Source of the DNA: an uncultured Planctomycetaceae bacterium
GTDB lineage: Bacteria > Planctomycetota > Planctomycetia > Pirellulales > Pirellulaceae
Assembly (NCBI GenBank): GCA_903921945.1
Contig: CAIXSC010001022.1
Location: 1 to 6,097, forward strand
DNA length: 6,097 nucleotides
Reading direction: 5' to 3'
This document shows, one piece after another, positions 1 through 5,755 of this stretch. The translations under genes were made by a program, and so were the position numbers. The notes under the pieces were generated by a model. That model was not told the origin of the DNA. It searched no databases and was given only the letters and a program-made list of their open reading frames with translations. Each line of letters starts with the position of its first letter. Position 1 is the stretch's first letter.

Positions 1-45
1 AAGCATGATGCCGGAAAGCATGATGCTGGGAAGCATGATGCTGGG
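1..45 (+). repeat. 15-bp tandem repeat, three copies, coding for KHDAG
   Basis: Three consecutive 15-bp units of the form AAGCATGATGCTGGG lie at 1-15, 16-30 and 31-45. The last two are identical and the first differs at two third-codon positions. A fourth, decayed unit may follow (AAGGGCGGA). The array may begin upstream of the window. Confidence 0.9.
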
Positions 46-144
46 AAGGGCGGAAAATCAAAGCGATCGTCGGGGAAGAGCGAGGCGCGTTCCGACGAGC
101 GTCGTGGCGACGCAAAGAAGCTCGCCAAGAAAAAACCTCGTTGA
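1..144 (+). CDS. C-terminal tail of an unidentified gene (5' end outside window)
   Basis: Frame 1 is open from the window edge to a TGA at 142-144 and encodes 47 residues. The tail opens with three KHDAG pentapeptides and continues as a Lys/Arg/Ser/Gly-rich segment ending KKLAKKKPR. It is strongly basic, has no hydrophobic segment and looks disordered. The differences between repeat copies (GCC/GCT, GGA/GGG) are synonymous only in this frame, which supports it as coding. The stop lies 13 bp before the next start, so the gene probably shares a transcript with the TPR gene. Basic tails like this occur on RNA-binding proteins such as pseudouridine synthases and DEAD-box helicases, and on histone-like proteins. 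Nothing in the window identifies the family, so no function is assigned. Confidence 0.7.
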   Translation, partial: KHDAGKHDAGKHDAGKGGKSKRSSGKSEARSDERRGDAKKLAKKKPR

Positions 145-157
145 TTGAGGCGTCTCC

Positions 158-2707
158 ATGGCAACTTCGTTCCGAAGGACCGCGAGTTCGATCTGGCGAT
201 GCGCTCCAAGTGGTGCTCTGGCCAACTGCACTGCCAGACTGACTGCCAGACTTGCGGCTAACTTCACTGCGAGAATCACCTTGATGGCGTTCGTCGCCTG
301 GGTGACGGGAACGATCGGCTGGCCGAGCGTGGACCCAAGGTTCCACGCCGGGTGGGCCCAGGAACGCCAAGCTGAAGGCCAAGCTGAACGCCAAGCCGAA
401 CGAAAGCCGCTTGCGGAGTTGCCGGCTGCCTCGGATTTCGAGGATTCGGTGACGCTGTTGCGACCCGCGCGGAGCCGAACTGAATCGGAAGAGGATCGGG
501 TGCTCGCGGCTGCATTCAGCGCCGCTGGGCGACTCGCTTTCCAACGTGATGATTTCGCGGCGGCATTGCGGCAGTACCAGCGGGCGTGGCGCTATGATCC
601 CGACAGCGTCCAGCCGCTCGCCGATATCGTTCCGCTGGCGATGGGGCTTGAGCGTAGCGAGGAAGCCGCGCGCTACGCGGTGCTCGCCGCGAAAGCCGAA
701 CCCAGCGACCTGCCCCGACTCATGCGGCTCGCGGCCGCGATGGGCGAGCAGCGCGACTGGGCGCTGGCGGCCCGCCTGTACGAGCAGGTCGCGACGGGGC
801 TTGCGCAGGAGACTCCCGACTTCACCAGCGTCCTGATCCAGATGGAACTGGGACGGTTGTACTTCTTGCTGGAAAAGCCACGCGAAGCGGCGAAGGCCTT
901 TGCCCAGGTTCGCGACGCACTGGCGGATCCGGAAAAATCCGGACTCACCAAACAGTTCCAAGACTTGTTGCTTGAGCAACCCGAGCGAACCTACGAGTTA
1001 TTTGGCGAGAGTTTCCTGCAAGCCAAACGCCATGACGAGGCGTTGGCGATGTTTCGCAAGGCGGCTTCGATCAAGAGCCAGCCGGAAATGCTCGGTTATC
1101 ACGAGGCTCGTGTCGCGCTGGACCGCGGCGATGCCGCCGCTTGCCTCAGGCTGCTCGGGCCGTATCTGGATGCCAATCTGTCGGCTGCCGGCCCCGACGC
1201 CTACGAACTGCTCGTTCGAGCCACACTCGCGCAGGCCAAGAAGCCTAACCAGGACAAGGCAGAGGACGTTGCCGCGGCCGCGACGGCCGGTCAAGAAGCG
1301 ATCGATCGTCTCCGCCAGCTTCTGAAACGCTTTCCCGCCAACGATGGCTTGCTGTTCGTGTTGGCGGACCAACTGCGAACCGCCAATCAACCGATGGAGG
1401 CGGAGGCCGCCTTCCGCCAACTGCTGGAACGCGCGCCGACCGTCGAGGTGATTGCTGGCCTACGGGATACGCTGGTTTCCCAGGGGAAGCTGGACGAGAC
1501 GCTGGAAACGCTGGCTGCCGTTGCTCGTTCCAACAGCGCCGACCAACTCGCGGAACTCGTCGAGCCACTCGCGAAAGTCACAACCGCGCGGGCGGTGGAT
1601 TCGAGTTCTTCGCCGGCAAGCAAGTCATCGAAGGAGAGCGATTCGCAGAAAGACGCCGCGTCGGCCCGGGTCGACGAACTGTTACAGCGGGCGCGGAAGA
1701 TCATCGAATTAGGCGCGAAGACGGGAGGCGGCCGCCGTGGCACGGCGTTTGTCGCGGCGCTACTGGCTTTGGAGAGCGAGCGTTTTGACGCGGCCGACGA
1801 GTTTTTCGCGGCGGCGGTTAAAGAAGGTGCGCCCACGCCGGCGTTGGTGATGCAGGTTTGGGCTTTGGGAATGTTCAGTGCCGACCAGCAAGCGCGGGCC
1901 ACTCGCGTGCTGCAGCGAGCGATTGATGAACGGGTGAGGCCGGAGAGCGACCCTACTTGGCATTACTTTTTGGCCGGATCGTTGGAATTGCAGGGCCGAA
2001 CCGACGAGGCCATGGCGAAGGCATCGAAGGCGCTGGCTGGCAGTCGAGAAAACCCGCAATTCGCCATTCGACTGGCCTGGATTCCCTATCACGCGAAACG
2101 GTACGCCGAGGCTGAACAGGCTTATCGCAAACTGGTGGAAAAGTTCGACGCCGCCGAACCGACCGCGGCGAATCGAGCGGCGGCGCGCGAGGCGCGGCTC
2201 GTGCTTTCCAACATCGCCTTGAAACGCGGGCGTTGGGAAGAGTCGGTTGAGTGGCTTGAGCAAGTGCTGGACGAGTTTCCTGACGATATCGCGGCGCTGA
2301 ATGACTTGGGCTATTTGTGGGCGGACCGCGGTCAACACTTGCGTCGAGCATTGGAGATGTGCCGTCGGGCGGTTGCGGCGGAACCGGAAAACCGAGCATA
2401 TCGCGATAGTCTGGCTTGGGCGCTGTTCAAGCTGGACCGTAGCGAGGAGGCGCTGCGGGAGATCGAACAAGCGGTAAAGGATGCCGAACTGGACGGCGAA
2501 CTGTTCGAGCACTTGGGCGATATCCGCCAGCGTCTCGAAGACCGCGATGGGGCCCGCGACGCGTGGAAAAAGGCCGCCGAGGCCTACGCCCGCGATGGCG
2601 AGGAAGCCAAGCGGGCGGCAGTCGCCGCGAAAGCGGCGGCACCACCGACACCCGATGCTGGCCCCGGCACCGATGCCGGCGCCGGCAAATCCCGTTCAGG
2701 TCGATGA
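158..2707 (+). CDS. Exported or membrane-anchored tetratricopeptide-repeat protein, 849 aa
   Basis: The ATG at 158 has GAGG at 147-150 (7-nt spacer) and starts 13 bp after the previous stop. Residues 1-40 form an Arg-rich leader, residues 40-55 a hydrophobic segment, and G-W-A67|Q is a possible signal peptidase I site, so export or N-terminal anchoring is inferred. TPR-like helical pairs follow at about 117-180, 186-215, 228-255, 279-305, 393-460, 528-590, 600-660 and 678-710. The best block is about 714-805, where NDLGYLWADRG, AVAAEPEN and SLAWALFKLDRSEEAL match the classic C-terminal TPR signature. A Ser-rich linker at about 480-500 separates two TPR halves, and the end (about 825-849) is an Ala/Pro/Gly tail. 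TPR arrays bind proteins, but no partner or catalytic domain is visible. M43 (ATG at 284) is a weaker alternative start, because it lacks a clear Shine-Dalgarno sequence and the positive charge before the hydrophobic segment. Confidence 0.92.
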   Translation: MATSFRRTASSIWRCAPSGALANCTARLTARLAANFTARITLMAFVAWVTGTIGWPSVDPRFHAGWAQERQAEGQAERQAERKPLAELPAASDFEDSVTLLRPARSRTESEEDRVLAAAFSAAGRLAFQRDDFAAALRQYQRAWRYDPDSVQPLADIVPLAMGLERSEEAARYAVLAAKAEPSDLPRLMRLAAAMGEQRDWALAARLYEQVATGLAQETPDFTSVLIQMELGRLYFLLEKPREAAKAFAQVRDALADPEKSGLTKQFQDLLLEQPERTYELFGESFLQAKRHDEALAMFRKAASIKSQPEMLGYHEARVALDRGDAAACLRLLGPYLDANLSAAGPDAYELLVRATLAQAKKPNQDKAEDVAAAATAGQEAIDRLRQLLKRFPANDGLLFVLADQLRTANQPMEAEAAFRQLLERAPTVEVIAGLRDTLVSQGKLDETLETLAAVARSNSADQLAELVEPLAKVTTARAVDSSSSPASKSSKESDSQKDAASARVDELLQRARKIIELGAKTGGGRRGTAFVAALLALESERFDAADEFFAAAVKEGAPTPALVMQVWALGMFSADQQARATRVLQRAIDERVRPESDPTWHYFLAGSLELQGRTDEAMAKASKALAGSRENPQFAIRLAWIPYHAKRYAEAEQAYRKLVEKFDAAEPTAANRAAAREARLVLSNIALKRGRWEESVEWLEQVLDEFPDDIAALNDLGYLWADRGQHLRRALEMCRRAVAAEPENRAYRDSLAWALFKLDRSEEALREIEQAVKDAELDGELFEHLGDIRQRLEDRDGARDAWKKAAEAYARDGEEAKRAAVAAKAAAPPTPDAGPGTDAGAGKSRSGR
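218..277 (+). repeat. Degenerate 12-bp tandem repeat (about five copies) coding for TARL-type tetrapeptides
   Basis: Units at 218, 230, 242, 254 and 266 encode LANC, TARL, TARL, AANF and TARI (residues 21-40 of the TPR protein). The copies at 230 and 242 (ACTGCCAGACTG and ACTGCCAGACTT) differ at one synonymous base and the outer copies are more decayed. The array builds the Arg-bearing segment just before the hydrophobic stretch. Confidence 0.7.
356..403 (+). repeat. 12-bp tandem repeat (three clear copies plus one partial) coding for QAER
   Basis: Units at 368, 380 and 392 (type CAAGCTGAACGC) encode QAEG, QAER and QAER. The preceding 12 bp (AQER) is a decayed copy. Together they form residues 67-82 of the TPR protein, right after the predicted signal or anchor segment. 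Most differences are synonymous (GCT/GCC, CGC/CGA), and one changes G to R. Confidence 0.8.
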
Positions 2708-2750
2708 TCGCTGTAAGTGGACGAGAAAGGTTGAGAGGCGAGGAGCAATC

Positions 2751-3503
2751 ATGGCTGGACATTCCGCTTGGTCGAACATCAAGCACCGCAAAGGACGCGT
2801 CGACGCGAAACGCAGCAAGGTTTGGAGCAAGATCTCCAAGATGATTATCGTCGCCGCGCGGATGGGCGGCGGCGATCCCGATGCGAATCTGCGACTTCGC
2901 TATGCGATCGCCGATGCGCGCGCGGAGAGTATGCCGAAAGACACCATCGATCGGGCGATCAAGAAGGGCACGGGTGAATTGGATGGCGGCAACGTCGAGG
3001 AGACGGTGTACGAAGGCTACGGTCCGGCCGGTGTCGCCGTCATGTGCGACATCATGACCGACAATCGCAACCGCACCGCGTCGGAGGTTCGCAAGATTTT
3101 CGACATCAACGGTGGCAAGCTGGGGCAGGCCGGCTGCGTTTCCTGGATGTTCGAACGCAAGGGGCTCATCGTCGTCGCCGCCGACAAGGCTCCGGAAGAC
3201 AAACTGATGGAAGTGGCGTTGGACGCCGGCGCGGATGATGTGCGTCGAGTTGGTGAGAATTTCGAAGTCGTGTGCGGGCCGGATCAATTTGTCGCCGTGA
3301 CCGAAGCGTTTGAGAAGGCCGGAGTGCCAATGAGCTCCAAGGCGTTCACCCGATTGCCCGCCAACACGGTCGATCTCGACGCCGACGCCGCTCGGCAGGT
3401 GCTGAAGCTGATGGAGGAATTGGACGATCACGATGACGTCCAATCGGTTTCCGCCAACTTCAATCTCTCCGAGGAAACGCTCGCTCAGGTCGCCGCGTCG
3501 TAG
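2751..3503 (+). CDS. yebC: YebC/TACO1-family protein (translation factor / putative transcriptional regulator), 250 aa
   Basis: The protein starts MAGHSAWSNIKHRKGRVDAKR, the family's N-terminal signature (usually AGHSKWANIKHRK), and has the family length of about 245-250 aa. Other family blocks are GGGDPDANLRLR (39-50), MPKDTIDRAIKKGTGE (61-76), YEGYGPAGVAV (87-97), DNRNRTASEVR (104-114), GGKLGQAGCVSWMFERKG (121-138), LDAGADDV (157-164) and the C-terminal LDDHDDVQSV (224-233). YebC proteins were first annotated as DNA-binding regulators (PmpR type). More recent work on bacterial YebC and mitochondrial TACO1 points to relief of ribosome stalling at proline-rich sequences. Which role applies here cannot be read from sequence. 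AGGAG at 2741-2745, 5 nt before the ATG, fixes this start. The frame stays open upstream to 2481, but that part overlaps the TPR gene and lies outside the family domain. The 43-bp gap suggests co-transcription with the TPR gene. Confidence 0.97.
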   Translation: MAGHSAWSNIKHRKGRVDAKRSKVWSKISKMIIVAARMGGGDPDANLRLRYAIADARAESMPKDTIDRAIKKGTGELDGGNVEETVYEGYGPAGVAVMCDIMTDNRNRTASEVRKIFDINGGKLGQAGCVSWMFERKGLIVVAADKAPEDKLMEVALDAGADDVRRVGENFEVVCGPDQFVAVTEAFEKAGVPMSSKAFTRLPANTVDLDADAARQVLKLMEELDDHDDVQSVSANFNLSEETLAQVAAS

Positions 3504-3609
3504 CGTTGCGTTCCGTTCGCATGGCGGGTTGATGGCGCCGCTGGGCGATCGCGAGGCATGGAGCATGCGAGGTGCGCTGTCGTGTGGCGACGGCGCGGCT
3601 GCGATGCTG

Positions 3610-3711
3610 CTGGTCGATTCGCTAGGCCGGTTGACTCGTTTTTCTGATCGACTCGCCTGGCTGTTCGATTGCCTTGGCTGTTTGATTGCCTTGGCTGTTC
3701 GATCCGCTTGT
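3610..3711. repeat. Degenerate 17-bp intergenic tandem array, six units
   Basis: Units lie at exact 17-bp steps: 3610, 3627, 3644, 3661, 3678 and 3695. The approximate consensus is CTGTTCGATTCGCCTGG. Units at 3661 and 3678 are identical at 16 of 17 positions. Those at 3610, 3644 and 3695 match the consensus at 14-15 positions, and 3627 is the most decayed (about 9). Related sequence with a small insertion may continue to about 3730. The period is not a multiple of three, so the array would not keep a reading frame and is taken as non-coding. Confidence 0.75.
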
Positions 3712-3762
3712 TTGGCTCGACCATTCACGGCGTTACCGTGCTGAACTCGACCGCGCTGGACC

Positions 3763-3787
3763 GTTCGCGAATCGTCGTTCGCGGATT
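3763..3787. repeat. Paired 11-bp direct repeat around a TTCGCGAA palindrome, upstream of purF-like gene
   Basis: GTTCGCGAATC (3763-3773) and GTTCGCGGATT (3777-3787) repeat with a 14-bp offset. The first contains the perfect 8-bp palindrome TTCGCGAA (3764-3771). GAATC (3769-3773) also pairs with GATTC (3784-3788) as an inverted repeat. This could be an operator for the downstream gene, which is inference only. Confidence 0.4.
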
Positions 3788-3814
3788 CCCGACACGGTTC
3801 TTTCGGCGCGTTGC

Positions 3815-3843
3815 TTGTGTCGACGTCGCTGTGACCCTAGACT
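3815..3843 (+). promoter_or_regulatory. Weak candidate sigma-70-type promoter for the purF-like gene
   Basis: TTGTGT (3815-3820), a 17-bp spacer and TAGACT (3838-3843) resemble -35 and -10 elements. The -35 matches at 3 of 6 positions and the -10 at 4 of 6. The placement gives a leader of about 60 nt before the ATG at 3910. The match is poor enough to arise by chance, and planctomycete promoters are not well defined. Confidence 0.22.
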
Positions 3844-3885
3844 GTGGCCTCGTTCGCCGATGAGCGGCCCTTTTCCCGCAAGGAA

Positions 3886-3900
3886 GCCTCGCGCCGAGGC
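3886..3900 (+). promoter_or_regulatory. Hairpin enclosing the Shine-Dalgarno sequence of the purF-like gene
   Basis: GCCTCG (3886-3891) and CGAGGC (3895-3900) form a perfect 6-bp stem with a 3-nt loop. The 3' arm contains GAGG (3896-3899), the only clear ribosome-binding sequence before the ATG at 3910 (10-nt spacer). When folded it would mask the site, so translation may be structure-controlled, but a 6-bp stem can also be incidental in GC-rich DNA. Confidence 0.4.
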
Positions 3901-3909
3901 CACGTTTCG

Positions 3910-5508
3910 ATGAGCGACATCTTTCACGAGTGCGGCATTGCCGCCGTGTACCACCTGCCGGGCGGCGAAACGAGTCCTCTGTGTCCCGAGCAGGGGCCTG
4001 AGCACGCGTCGCGTTTGTTGCCGCGAATGCTTCAAGACATTCAGAATCGCGGGCAGCTCGCCGCGGGCATCACCACGTACAACCCGGCCCGTGATCAATT
4101 GATCGACACCTACAAGGAGTTGGGGACGGTCAGCGAGGTGTTCCGCTTATCGCATCGCGCGAAGCACGAATCGCTGATGCGGGAATATGCCGGGATCGCC
4201 GGTATCGGCCATGTCCGCTACGCCACCTGCGGCGCGGATGATCGCAGTTACGCGCAACCCTTCGAACGCCACCATTTGCAGAAGCACAAGTGGTTTAGCT
4301 TCGCCTTCAACGGGCAGCTTGCCAACTATCAATTGCTGCGCGACCAGTTGCTCCGCGACAACGACCATCATTTGGCTCGCGAGACCGACACCGAAATCAT
4401 CATGCACGAGCTGAGTCGCGAGCTATCTGGCGATCGCCGTCCAACGCTTGTGGAGATGATGCAGTCCGTAGCGCCGCGGTTCGATGGGGCCTATAGCTTG
4501 GTGTTCCTCAACTCGGTGGGCGATATGCTGGTGGCTCGCGATCCGCTGGGAATCAAGCCGCTGTGCTATGCCAAGGAAGGACCGTTGTTCGCGGCGGCCA
4601 GCGAAAGCGTCGCGTTGTTGAATCTGGGGTTCAAGCCCGAAAGTATCCGCTCGCTTCAGCCAGGGCACGCGATCACGATTAGCCAGGGGCAGTTCGCGAT
4701 CGAACGGTTCGCAACCTCGCCGCGAAGGGCGCATTGCTTCTTCGAGTGGGTTTATTTCGCGAATGTCGCCAGCAGTTTGGACGACCGTAGCGTTTACCTT
4801 TCACGGACAGCCTTGGGTGCGGAACTCGCCCGGCTGGAACGTGAAAAGGCGGCGGTGCCGATCGACGAGAATACGATCGTTGTGCCCGTGCCCGACACCA
4901 GCAAGGCGGCTGCCGATTCGATGGCGTTCGAGCTCAAGGTCCCGTGCCGCGAGGGGCTGATTCGCAATCGCTACTCGGGACGCACCTTTATCGAAGGCAG
5001 CAAGAACCGGGTGCGCAAAGTAGAGAGCAAGTACACGCCGCTGCGCGAGGTGCTGCAGGGCAAACGCGTGTTGTTGGTCGAGGACTCCATCGTGCGTTCG
5101 ACCACCATGAAGGTGCTAATTGATCGAATTCGCGAACGGGGCGGTGCCTCCGAGATCCATGTCCGCGTCGCGTGTCCGCCGATCATCGCACCGTGTTTTT
5201 ATGGGATCGACATGTCGACTGTTGACGAGCTCTACGCGCCGCGTTTTCTGCGTGGCGGACCGCTGACGGACGCCGTCCAAGTGGAAATGGCGGCCGACCT
5301 CGGTGCCGATTCGCTACGCTACCTGCCGGTCGATTCGATCGCTCGCGCGATTCGGCTCGACGGCGGCCAATTGTGCCAGGCATGCATCACTGGCGACTAC
5401 CCGACGCCCCACGGCCAGCGGCTCTACCAGATCGCGTTGGATAATCATGGCCGAGGCGACGGTTCTGGCAGAACGTACGAGGCCCGCCAACCGGCAGGCG
5501 TCCGCTAA
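3910..5508 (+). CDS. purF: Amidophosphoribosyltransferase-like enzyme (PurF family), 532 aa
   Basis: PurF transfers ammonia from glutamine to PRPP, giving 5-phosphoribosylamine, the first committed step of purine synthesis in the cytoplasm. The N-terminal Ntn glutaminase domain has candidate nucleophile Cys8 in HECGIA, implying removal of a 7-residue propeptide, then HVRYATCG (101-108), FNGQLANY (133-140), ETDTEII (158-164) and ARDPLGIKPL (209-218). The phosphoribosyltransferase domain has VPVPDTSKAA (325-334), NRYSGRTFIEG (353-363) and the PRPP loop LVEDSIVRSTT (389-399). Cys276, Cys429, Cys489 and Cys492 match the [4Fe-4S] ligands of Bacillus-type PurF. Oddities are NRGQLAAGI in place of the usual HRGQESAGI, an insertion of about 14 residues (including Cys25) before it, and E391 and S397 in the PRPP loop where D and G are usual. 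The start at 3910 is preferred over an in-frame GTG at 3844, since it has GAGG upstream and gives a normal propeptide. A paralogue with a changed role is possible but less likely. Confidence 0.9.
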   Translation: MSDIFHECGIAAVYHLPGGETSPLCPEQGPEHASRLLPRMLQDIQNRGQLAAGITTYNPARDQLIDTYKELGTVSEVFRLSHRAKHESLMREYAGIAGIGHVRYATCGADDRSYAQPFERHHLQKHKWFSFAFNGQLANYQLLRDQLLRDNDHHLARETDTEIIMHELSRELSGDRRPTLVEMMQSVAPRFDGAYSLVFLNSVGDMLVARDPLGIKPLCYAKEGPLFAAASESVALLNLGFKPESIRSLQPGHAITISQGQFAIERFATSPRRAHCFFEWVYFANVASSLDDRSVYLSRTALGAELARLEREKAAVPIDENTIVVPVPDTSKAAADSMAFELKVPCREGLIRNRYSGRTFIEGSKNRVRKVESKYTPLREVLQGKRVLLVEDSIVRSTTMKVLIDRIRERGGASEIHVRVACPPIIAPCFYGIDMSTVDELYAPRFLRGGPLTDAVQVEMAADLGADSLRYLPVDSIARAIRLDGGQLCQACITGDYPTPHGQRLYQIALDNHGRGDGSGRTYEARQPAGVR

Positions 5509-5514
5509 CGGACG
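5499..5514 (+). other. Hairpin with the purF-like stop codon in its loop
   Basis: CGTCCG (5499-5504) and CGGACG (5509-5514) form a perfect 6-bp stem around a CTAA loop, and TAA at 5506-5508 is the stop codon. No U-tract follows, so it does not qualify as an intrinsic terminator. It could stabilise the 3' end of the message or be chance. Confidence 0.3.
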
Positions 5515-5638
5515 TTCCGACCCGCATCGCTCGCCCGCGTCCTATTCAGCCGTTGGTTCGAGTGCCGCGTCGCTATGTCGGAGTGCTGCCATCTGGCTCG
5601 GCCCCGTTTTCACGATGCGCTTTGCTCTATCGAATGGA

Positions 5639-5674
5639 TGGTCGACGAATCGCTGGTCGGCTAGCTGATGGTCG
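5639..5674. repeat. TGGTCG hexamer three times at exact 15-bp spacing
   Basis: TGGTCG occurs at 5639-5644, 5654-5659 and 5669-5674. The 9 bp between copies are not conserved. The spacing could mark a decayed 15-bp tandem array or an iteron-like binding site. Three short hexamers are weak evidence by themselves. Confidence 0.4.
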
Positions 5675-5698
5675 CGTGCCGTTTTGGGCGTGCAAGTC

Positions 5699-5754
5699 GG
5701 ACGGCTGCGATTGGGAAGGTGAGATTGGACGGCTGCGATTGGAAGGGTGCGATG
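5699..5754 (+). repeat. 28-bp direct tandem duplication carrying the ribosome-binding site
   Basis: Copies at 5699-5726 and 5727-5754 are identical at 24 of 28 positions, both starting GGACGGCTGCGATTGG. The second copy ends one base before the ATG at 5756 and contains GGAAGGG (5741-5747), the likely Shine-Dalgarno sequence. The first copy carries the related GGGAAGG. Confidence 0.85.
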
Positions 5755-5755
5755 T

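Larger units (their letters stand above)
3504..3909. other. Non-coding intergenic region between yebC and the purF-like gene (406 bp)
   Basis: No frame here has a start with a ribosome-binding site and a protein-like translation. The region holds a 17-bp tandem array (3610-3711), a paired direct repeat (3763-3787), a weak candidate promoter (3815-3843), a hairpin over the next Shine-Dalgarno sequence (3886-3900) and a small GCATG-GAG-CATGC inverted repeat at 3556-3568. I see no hairpin plus U-tract terminator for the upstream genes. Confidence 0.75.
5509..5755. other. Intergenic region between the purF-like gene and the EQPAV-repeat gene (247 bp)
   Basis: No convincing gene lies here. Apart from a 15-bp-spaced TGGTCG motif and a 28-bp duplication, it holds no strong promoter match and no intrinsic terminator. 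A frame reading from an ATG near 5448 to a TGA at 5666-5668 overlaps the purF-like gene, lacks a Shine-Dalgarno sequence and has no protein-like composition. Confidence 0.6.

Noticed and set aside
1760..2512. A 250-codon open frame on the minus strand.
   Set aside because: It lies entirely opposite the TPR gene, with low-complexity translation and no family signature.
2481..2750. An upstream in-frame extension of the YebC reading frame (90 extra residues).
   Set aside because: It overlaps the TPR gene, has no protein-like composition and precedes the family's invariant MAGHS start, which has its own AGGAG at 2741-2745.
3504..3609. An intrinsic terminator after yebC.
   Set aside because: Only short palindromes (GCGATCGC, GCATG-GAG-CATGC) without a following U-tract were seen.
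3610..3711. A CRISPR array.
   Set aside because: The 17-bp units abut without spacers and are degenerate. It is a plain tandem array.
2427..3728. A 433-codon open frame on the minus strand.
   Set aside because: It lies opposite the YebC gene and the 17-bp array. It is a GC-driven shadow with no recognisable domain.
3844..3909. A GTG start adding 22 residues to the purF-like protein.
   Set aside because: PurF proteins have a short propeptide before the nucleophile Cys. The ATG at 3910 gives 7 residues and has GAGG upstream, whereas the GTG has none.
5553..5579. A sigma-70 promoter for the EQPAV gene (TTGGTT, 15-bp spacer, TATGTC).
   Set aside because: The spacer is too short and both boxes match poorly, which is indistinguishable from chance.
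5448..5668. A frame overlapping the end of the purF-like gene and running into the intergenic region.
   Set aside because: There is no Shine-Dalgarno sequence, the overlap is about 60 bp, and the Ser/Ala/Arg-rich translation resembles random GC-rich sequence.
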